Origin: a virus
Reading direction: 5' to 3' (one strand)
Length of the DNA stretch: 33,556 bases
IMG/VR virus record: IMGVR_UViG_3300032157_000374
Location: 1-33,556 of that record
Shown: one piece after another, positions 28,576 to 33,556 of the stretch
How positions within the stretch are numbered: the first letter of the stretch is position 1
Layout: each line of letters starts with the position of its first letter
Program-made: the position numbers and the translations under genes
The notes under the pieces: model-generated
What the model was told of the DNA's origin: nothing
Database searches by the model: none
What the model saw: only the letters and a program-made list of their open reading frames with translations

Positions 28576-28973
28576 GGCGCTTCGCTCTCCTCCTGCTGGT
28601 GCTCTGCGCCTTCGCCTGCCGCCCCGGCACGCAGGCGCACGATCCGGAAGTTGCGCACGCCATGGCCTACGGCGCGGCGGCGACCACCTTGACGCTCCTC
28701 GACAGCGCTGAGGCCGACTTCCTTCGCCGACTCACCGAACCCACGGAGGAGGAGCTCGAGGCAGCGCGGGTGCGCGTCGGTCGGCTCCGGACCTTGCGGG
28801 ACATGCTGAGCACAATCGACGGCAGCGACCTGCAACGTGAGAGAACGCAGCTGGTTCTTGCCGTCGAGCTGCTCCGCTTGGCGGTCGATGAAGGTGAACG
28901 CGCACACGGGCTATCGAAGGAAGTGCACGACGCGATGATCGCCCTCGAGCGACTGACGGGGGTGCCGCCGTGA
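28572..28973 (+). CDS. Lipoprotein, candidate outer spanin-like protein
   Basis: A 133-residue protein with a signal sequence MRRFALLLLVLCAFA followed by Cys (AFAC, a permissive lipobox), so it is likely a lipoprotein. The mature part is helical, with EEELEAARVRVGRLRTLRDML, and might form a coiled coil. Position right after the holin-like gene suggests a lysis role such as an outer spanin; the length is larger than classical Rz1. A periplasmic lipoprotein of other function is equally possible. The start overlaps the upstream stop (ATGA). Confidence 0.55.
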   Translation: MRRFALLLLVLCAFACRPGTQAHDPEVAHAMAYGAAATTLTLLDSAEADFLRRLTEPTEEELEAARVRVGRLRTLRDMLSTIDGSDLQRERTQLVLAVELLRLAVDEGERAHGLSKEVHDAMIALERLTGVPP

Positions 28974-29158
28974 GCGCCCTGGACCCGCTGCTCGTCAGGC
29001 TGATCGAAGTCCTCGCGCCCTGGGTGCTGCAGATCGTGCAGTACGTCCGGGGCGGCAGCGTCAAACCGAGGTTCTACGACCAGCTGCCGAGCGAGCTGAG
29101 GAGCGAGATCGAGCTGGCACGTGCAGAGGAACGCGCTCGCAAGCGCAAGGGCAAGTGA
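28970..29158 (+). CDS. Small amphipathic protein between lysis genes and portal
   Basis: A 62-residue protein with an N-terminal hydrophobic/amphipathic helix (LLVRLIEVLAPWVLQIVQYV) and a charged helical end (LRSEIELARAEERARKRKGK). It starts at a GTG overlapping the previous stop (GTGA) and ends at the portal start. It could be an accessory lysis protein or a small head-region protein. No family is recognised, and short length limits the claim. Confidence 0.55.
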   Translation: MSALDPLLVRLIEVLAPWVLQIVQYVRGGSVKPRFYDQLPSELRSEIELARAEERARKRKGK

Positions 29159-30600
29159 TGGCAGGACAAGAGGAGATCCAGAAGCTGCCGGTCAACGTCG
29201 AGGTCGCCGCCCTCACGGCGGAGGACTTCGGCGCGAAGTTCGTCGACCAGCTGCGCGTGCCGGGCGATGGCATCTTGGCCAGTCGCGGCGGCGGCGACGT
29301 CGGGATCTACCGCGAGCTACTCACCGATTGGCAGGTCTACTCCACGTTTCAGCAGCGACGCACGGCGGTGGTCAGCCGCGAGTGGGATGTGGAGCCGGGC
29401 GCCGACGACGGGCTCAGCGTGAAGGCCGCCGATCACCTCAAAGAGAACCTGCGCGAGCTCGACTTCGATCGGGTGTGCCGTAAGGGCCTCATGGCGATCT
29501 TCGAAGGCTTCAGCCCGAGCGAGATGATGTACGCGCCCGACGGTACGTTCATCTGGGTCCAGGACATTAAGGTGCGCGCTGCTCGGCGCTTCCGCTTCGA
29601 TCGCGACAACGCACTGCGCCTGGTGAAGCGGACCGAGCCACAGGGGCAAGTGATGCCCCCAAACAAGTTCTGGCTCTTCCAAGCTGGTGCTGATGACGAT
29701 GATGACCCCTATGGCCTTGGCCTTGGCCACTACTGCTACTGGCCGGTGTGGCTGAAGCGCAACGGTCTGAGGCATTGGGCTCTCCTGATCGAGCTGCTCT
29801 CCCGAGGGCGCTTGCTTGGAAAGGTGCCCGCAGGGACGAAGCCGGAGCAAACGCAGCTCGTCAAGAACGCGCTTGGGCTGCTCACCGGAGGCGGCAGCGC
29901 CGTCGTCTCCGACAACGTAGCAATCGAGGTCCTGCGCGCCTTCGCCGAATCTCACGGCGAGTTCCAGAGCTTCGTCGCGTACCTGGACTCGGCCATCAGC
30001 AAGATCGTGCTGAGCCAGACGATGACGACGGACAACGGTTCCTCGCGGAGCCAGAGCGAGACGCACGCCGACGTGAAGCTGGAGGTCATCAAGACGGACG
30101 CCGACCTCCAGTGCGAGAGCTTCAATCGCGGGCCCGCGCGCTGGCTCACTGCCTGGAACTTCCCGGGCGCAGCGACTCCCCGCGTCTGGCGCAAGGTCGT
30201 CCGAGAGACGGACAGCAAACTGCAGGCCGAACGCGACAAGGTGATTCACGAGATCGGGTGGGAGCCGACCGATGAGTACATTCGCGAGCAGTACGGCCCA
30301 GGCTTCCAGCGCAAGGCCAAGCCGAGCGCCCAGCAACCGCCGCCCGGATCCGCGGACTTTGCCGAGGGTGATCTGCCCAGTACCCGCGACGTGGTGCGCT
30401 CCGCGACCGCCGACTGGCGGCCGCTTGTGCAACCGATCGAACAGGAGCTGGACGAGCAGATCCGCGACGCGAGCAGCCTCGAAGATCTGCGCGGGCGCCT
30501 GAACCTCTCGGAGGACCCAGCGCGCACCGATGGCTTCGCCCGCCTGATGTTCGCCAGCAACTTGGCCGGCCGCGCCGACATGGATCTGGATGACGATTGA
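29158..30600 (+). CDS. Portal protein (Mu gp29-like, DUF935)
   Basis: About 480 residues, the dodecameric portal through which DNA enters the head. Motifs are the N-terminal IYRELLTDWQVYSTFQQRRTAVV, then WDVEPGA, GLMAIFEGFSPSEMMYAPDG, WLFQAGADDDDDPYGLGLG, PEQTQLVKNALGLLTGG and VLSQTMTTDNGSSRSQSETH, in the Mu gp29 order. I used the ATG at 29158, which gives AAGG a better spacing than the GTG at 29155 two codons earlier in the open frame. It overlaps the 62-residue gene by one base and the MuF gene by 11. Confidence 0.93.
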   Translation: MAGQEEIQKLPVNVEVAALTAEDFGAKFVDQLRVPGDGILASRGGGDVGIYRELLTDWQVYSTFQQRRTAVVSREWDVEPGADDGLSVKAADHLKENLRELDFDRVCRKGLMAIFEGFSPSEMMYAPDGTFIWVQDIKVRAARRFRFDRDNALRLVKRTEPQGQVMPPNKFWLFQAGADDDDDPYGLGLGHYCYWPVWLKRNGLRHWALLIELLSRGRLLGKVPAGTKPEQTQLVKNALGLLTGGGSAVVSDNVAIEVLRAFAESHGEFQSFVAYLDSAISKIVLSQTMTTDNGSSRSQSETHADVKLEVIKTDADLQCESFNRGPARWLTAWNFPGAATPRVWRKVVRETDSKLQAERDKVIHEIGWEPTDEYIREQYGPGFQRKAKPSAQQPPPGSADFAEGDLPSTRDVVRSATADWRPLVQPIEQELDEQIRDASSLEDLRGRLNLSEDPARTDGFARLMFASNLAGRADMDLDDD

Positions 30601-32122
30601 ACCCTTTGGCCTGCAGCCAGAGGCGGCGCTGGCCTGGTTCCGAGCGAAGGGCATGCGCGTGTCCTTCGATTGGCGCGACGTCTGGCGCGAGGAGCACGCG
30701 CAGGCGTTCACCGTCGCCAAGGCGATGAGCCAGGACATCCTCAACGACATTCGCTCCGCCGTCGACGAAGCGATCGCGGAGGGCACCACGCTCGCGCAGT
30801 TTCAGAAGCAGCTGCGCCCAATCCTGCAAGCGAAGGGATGGTGGGGCGAGCAAGAGATGACCGACCCGGAAACTGGCGAGACGAAGCTGGTGCAGCTCGG
30901 CAGCGCTCGGCGTCTGGCCATCATTTACGACACGAACCTGCGCACGTCGCACGCGGCGGGCAAGTGGCAACGCATCGAGGAGACGAAGCGCTCGCGACCG
31001 TGGCTGCGCTACATCGCGCGTCCGAACGGACCGAACCGCCGCCAGGAGCACCAGGTCTTTGCCGACAAGGTGTTCGCGGTCGACGATCCGATCTGGTCCG
31101 TCATCTTCCCGCCGAACGGTTGGGGCTGCGCTTGTGCAGTGCAGCAACTCTCCGAAGCGGAAGTTGGCCGTCTCGGCCTCGCACCCAGCCCACCGCTCGA
31201 ACTCGAGTATGAGCGCTACGTCAACCGTCGCACGGGCGAGGTGACGAGGGTTCCACGGGGTATCGATCCAGGGTTCGACTACAACCCGGGGCAGACGCGG
31301 CGGAGCGTCGAACCGAAGCCGCTGCCACCTCCAAAGGCTGCGACTCCAAAGGCTCCTCGCAAGCCGCGAGCGAAGCCCAAGGCTGCTGCCACCGCGACGC
31401 GGAAGACGACTGGTTTTGCTCGCGTTGCCGACGAGGAGACCTTTGCCCAAGACGTGCTGGACAGCCTGCAGAGCAACGGCAAGGGACTCCGCGAGCTCAT
31501 CCGCAACAAGATGGGCGAAGTGGGAATCGACTTCGTTCGTCCGAACGTGGGCACGTACTCCCAAGCTACGGGACCCGGCCATGCCTGGGCCCACGTTTCG
31601 GACGTAGATCCCAAGTACGGGCGCGTGGGCATGCTCAACTCGTTCAAGGTGCTCTTCGATACCTCGATGGCAGAGGCCGCCCGCGGTCACGCGAGGCTCG
31701 GGCATTCCCTGCAGCTGAAAACGATGGTGCACGAGGAAGTGCACATGGCAAAGAAGGCACGCGGCTACTACGGGTCCGATATCTGGATCGAGGAAGTGAC
31801 GACGGAGCTCGCGGCGCAGCGCATCTGTCACGAGGCGTTTGGGTTTGCGAAACCGGAGACCGTTGAAGTCAACGGCCGGAAGTGGCTGACGCTGCCAACG
31901 GGGTATCAGGACGCGATCCTCGAGACGATCGCTGACGTTGCCAGGGTCACCGGCATGACCGAACAGGAGTCCCTCGAGCGCATCACCGACGCCGCCCTGG
32001 AGATGTGCCTGCCGGGGGACAACCAGCGCTCTTATTTACAGGCCTTCTTTCAAGGACTTCGGGTGACCGACGAGCACAAGAAGGAACTGCGGGCTATTCT
32101 CTCCAAGAAGGGCAAGCCATGA
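30590..32122 (+). CDS. F: MuF head protein fused to an HExxH metallopeptidase-like domain
   Basis: A 510-residue protein. Residues 1-235 are the Mu gpF/SPP1 gp7 head morphogenesis domain: AQAFTVAKAMSQDILNDI, YDTNLRTSHAAGKWQ, and PPNGWGCACAVQQLS with its characteristic GW-CxC motif. A Pro/Lys/Ala-rich linker (240-272) leads to a C-terminal domain with HEEVH at 381-385, followed by WIEEVTTELAAQ (400-410), where Glu402 or Glu406 could be the third zinc ligand. MuF proteins are minor head proteins, and in some temperate phages they carry polymorphic toxin domains at the C-terminus. The HExxH domain is therefore a toxin candidate. An ATGA overlap joins it to a small gene. Confidence 0.85.
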   Translation: MTIEPFGLQPEAALAWFRAKGMRVSFDWRDVWREEHAQAFTVAKAMSQDILNDIRSAVDEAIAEGTTLAQFQKQLRPILQAKGWWGEQEMTDPETGETKLVQLGSARRLAIIYDTNLRTSHAAGKWQRIEETKRSRPWLRYIARPNGPNRRQEHQVFADKVFAVDDPIWSVIFPPNGWGCACAVQQLSEAEVGRLGLAPSPPLELEYERYVNRRTGEVTRVPRGIDPGFDYNPGQTRRSVEPKPLPPPKAATPKAPRKPRAKPKAAATATRKTTGFARVADEETFAQDVLDSLQSNGKGLRELIRNKMGEVGIDFVRPNVGTYSQATGPGHAWAHVSDVDPKYGRVGMLNSFKVLFDTSMAEAARGHARLGHSLQLKTMVHEEVHMAKKARGYYGSDIWIEEVTTELAAQRICHEAFGFAKPETVEVNGRKWLTLPTGYQDAILETIADVARVTGMTEQESLERITDAALEMCLPGDNQRSYLQAFFQGLRVTDEHKKELRAILSKKGKP

Positions 32123-32349
32123 GCTGGTGGGATGACGTCGACAACGCGGCCGCACGCAAGAGCGCGGAAGGTGGCACCATCACCGTGCCCGAGGTCGTAG
32201 ACCTGCTGCGCGCATCGTCGGTCGAGAGCATCACGCAGCGCGACTGCCACTACCTCGCGGTGATGACATCCCAGGGGGACATCATCGTCGACGAGCTCAC
32301 GCGGGCCGGGATCTCGGTGGGCGCGCCGATCGGCGAAGGCGCAGTCTAA
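32119..32349 (+). CDS. Small acidic protein, candidate immunity partner of the MuF domain
   Basis: A 76-residue protein starting at an ATG that overlaps the MuF stop (ATGA). The composition is acidic (12 Asp/Glu against 5 Lys/Arg). No family is recognised. MuF toxins usually have a small immunity gene immediately downstream, so the context suggests it neutralises the HExxH domain. Its small size and coupling support this, but nothing in the sequence proves binding. It ends 53 bases before the next gene, where the polycistron seems to break. Confidence 0.6.
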   Translation: MSWWDDVDNAAARKSAEGGTITVPEVVDLLRASSVESITQRDCHYLAVMTSQGDIIVDELTRAGISVGAPIGEGAV

Positions 32350-32402
32350 AAAAAGCCCACCGTGCCCTGAGCACCCCTTGCCGCGCGCGTTACTGTGCCG
32401 GC
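32350..32402. other. 53-base gap after the MuF cassette
   Basis: The gap begins with seven A's (32348-32354, including the stop codon) and then GCCCA...TGAGC, a weak 5-bp inverted repeat. On the minus strand this reads as a hairpin followed by T7, which could act as a leftward terminator, but no leftward gene is known to the right. For the plus strand no terminator is visible. Confidence 0.3.
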
Positions 32403-32978
32403 ATGTCCTACACGGATCCGGTCCAGTACTCCGTCGAGCTCCGCAACAACCGCCTGCAGGCTGACGAGGACACCATCGGTGCGTCGCCGGTCATGCAGAT
32501 CTTCCACGGCGCCGCGAAGCCAGCGACCGCCGCGACGGCCGACGCCGGAACCGTCGCCGCGACCTTGCCACTGCCGTCCGACTGGCAGGACGACCCAGAC
32601 GCTGGTGCAGCGGACAAGCTGGGCGCTTGGGAAGACTCCTCGGCCGATGACACGGGCCTCGCGCGCTACTGGCGCATCAAGGAAGCGGGACCCGGCGATT
32701 GCCACATGCAGGGCTTCTGCTCTCAGCCCTGGGAGCAGTCGACCGTCTACGCGCTGAACCAGCAGGTGAGCAATGCGAACGGCGTCTACATCTGCACGAC
32801 TGCCGGCATGAGCTCGGGCAGTGGCACCGGCCCTTCGGGTACCGGTTCTGGCATCTCGGACGGCTCGGCCGTCTGGACCTACCTGGGCGCCGCCTCTCTG
32901 GTGCTCCAGAACGTCTCGTTGGCAGCAGGGCAGCCCGTCGAGGTGCTCTCCTTTACGCGTACGGTCGGCGGCGCCTGA
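32403..32978 (+). CDS. Phage tail-tip/virion-associated protein
   Basis: A 191-residue protein. The N-terminal YSVELRNNRLQADEDTIGASPVMQIFHGAAKPATAA and the AGTVAATLPLPSDW, GAWEDSS...TGLARYWRI blocks are common in uncharacterised phage proteins near head or tail genes. The C-terminal insert, WEQSTVYALNQQVSNANGVYICTTAG...DGSAVWTYLG, is a carbohydrate-binding-like repeat often found in tail fibres. A final VLQNVSLAAGQPVEVLSFTRTVGG closes the fold. It is likely a minor virion or adhesion protein. Its stop codon is inside the hairpin at 32970-32989. Confidence 0.6.
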   Translation: MSYTDPVQYSVELRNNRLQADEDTIGASPVMQIFHGAAKPATAATADAGTVAATLPLPSDWQDDPDAGAADKLGAWEDSSADDTGLARYWRIKEAGPGDCHMQGFCSQPWEQSTVYALNQQVSNANGVYICTTAGMSSGSGTGPSGTGSGISDGSAVWTYLGAASLVLQNVSLAAGQPVEVLSFTRTVGGA

Positions 32979-32989
32979 AGGCAGGCGCC
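32970..32989 (+). other. Perfect 8-bp hairpin with AAGG loop at a gene junction
   Basis: GGCGCCTG, loop AAGG, CAGGCGCC. The stem includes the stop codon of the upstream gene (32976-32978), and the AAGG loop is the best ribosome binding candidate for the next ATG at 32993, although it is about 11 bases away. The hairpin may present or hide the site, coupling translation. Confidence 0.6.
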
Positions 32990-32992
32990 CCC

Positions 32993-33556
32993 ATGGCCCA
33001 GATCCTCGTCCGTGCCGGCAACGGTCAGATCGCCTGCCTCGCCCCGGATCATCACGTCTGGGGATCGCGGGAGCGATGGCCTTCCTTCGTTGTGCTCGTA
33101 GTGCCGGATGACGTTGCCGACGTGCTGGTGGCCTCAATCGATCCAGAGGCGCGCAACTACGTCGACCTCGAGGTGCTGAGCGACGAGGAGCTAGCTCTGC
33201 TCTCTGTGGAGGACCGGATCGCCGTCGAGACGGTGGCCATCTCGTCCACGCCGGTCACACCCAAACGTCTCGAGCTCGCGACTGGGCCGGAGCGCGAGAA
33301 CGAGCGTTCACTCTTCCAAGCCTTCGTCACCGCCGAGAACGACCGCGCGCACGCTCAGGTTATGCCGGACAACCTGCGAAAGGCAGGGCGCCACAAGCAG
33401 GCGTTGGCATTGGAGGCTGCATCAGTCGAAGCCCTGGCGATCTTGAGGTCGGAGGAGCGGCGAGCGCTGCGGGCCCTTGACCAAGAGAGTGCCCGCGTGA
33501 AGGCAGGGGCAAGCACCATCGTGGCAAACCTGCGCGACCAAGTGCGCGCCGTGCGG
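32993..33556 (+). CDS. Phage protein, 3' end cut by the window
   Basis: An open frame of 188 codons runs from the ATG at 32993 to the window edge without a stop, so the gene is partial. It begins MAQILVRAGNGQIACLAPDH, then HVWGSRERWPSFVVLVVPDDVADVLV, a start that resembles small proteins near Mu-like head genes, with a C-terminal helical, Glu/Arg-rich part (ALEAASVEALAILRSEERRAL) likely to be a coiled coil. The function is unknown. The frame and codon use match the rest of the region. Confidence 0.65.
   Translation, partial: MAQILVRAGNGQIACLAPDHHVWGSRERWPSFVVLVVPDDVADVLVASIDPEARNYVDLEVLSDEELALLSVEDRIAVETVAISSTPVTPKRLELATGPERENERSLFQAFVTAENDRAHAQVMPDNLRKAGRHKQALALEAASVEALAILRSEERRALRALDQESARVKAGASTIVANLRDQVRAVR

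Noticed and set aside
32348-32375. Leftward intrinsic terminator (A7 tract with weak inverted repeat)
   Set aside because: The stem has only five pairs with a G-T pair, and no leftward gene is seen to the right; kept only as a low-confidence note.

Overview
The window lies entirely inside a Mu-like transposable phage or prophage with a P2-type contractile tail. No host gene, integrase, CRISPR array or rRNA was recognised. The DNA is strongly GC-rich, uses many GTG and some TTG starts, and packs its genes with 1-17 base overlaps. A myxobacterial or other high-GC proteobacterial host is plausible, but the sequence does not prove it. Neither phage end (attL/attR-type transposase sites) was recognised, so the element probably continues past both edges.

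Left half, minus strand (16728 down to 1), late virion operon. In transcription order: protease/scaffold, a small head protein, an initiator-type tRNA, major capsid protein, head-completion and connector proteins, sheath, tube, tail-assembly chaperone with a -1 frameshift, tape measure, gpU, gpX, gpD (with an inserted peptidoglycan-binding domain), gpV spike, gpW, gpJ, gpI, fibre-like proteins, a repeat/propeller protein, a small phage protein and an ASCH-domain protein.

Centre (16729-18181), control region. It holds a DUF2511-type lipoprotein (+), a cI-like repressor (-) and a Ner-like regulator (+). A composite operator-like motif (ATAGG-N11-CCTATYCGATAGG) occurs twice, 586 bp apart in the same orientation, one copy on each side of the repressor gene.

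Right half, plus strand (18181-33556). Transposase A and ATPase B are followed by a run of small early genes (DUF3164, sigma-region-4-like, DNA adenine methylase, a duplicated 97-residue gene pair, GemA/gp16) that ends with a Mor-type activator. Next come the packaging and lysis genes: DUF2730, gp26-like, DUF3486, a Cys/His hydrolase, large terminase, a small holin-like protein, a lipoprotein and the portal. A MuF head protein then carries an HExxH domain, followed by a 76-residue gene and two more phage genes, the last cut by the window edge.

The logic follows Mu: repressor against Ner/A/B early, Mor as middle activator, then late genes. A shared dyad GAAC-N-GTTC sits after mor, ahead of the late minus operon and inside two tail-gene junctions, and could be the middle/late control site. 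The strongest leads are the MuF-metallopeptidase plus possible immunity gene, the initiator tRNA in the capsid operon, the duplicated operator, the GAACNGTTC sites and the clamp-binding-like C-terminus of Mor.
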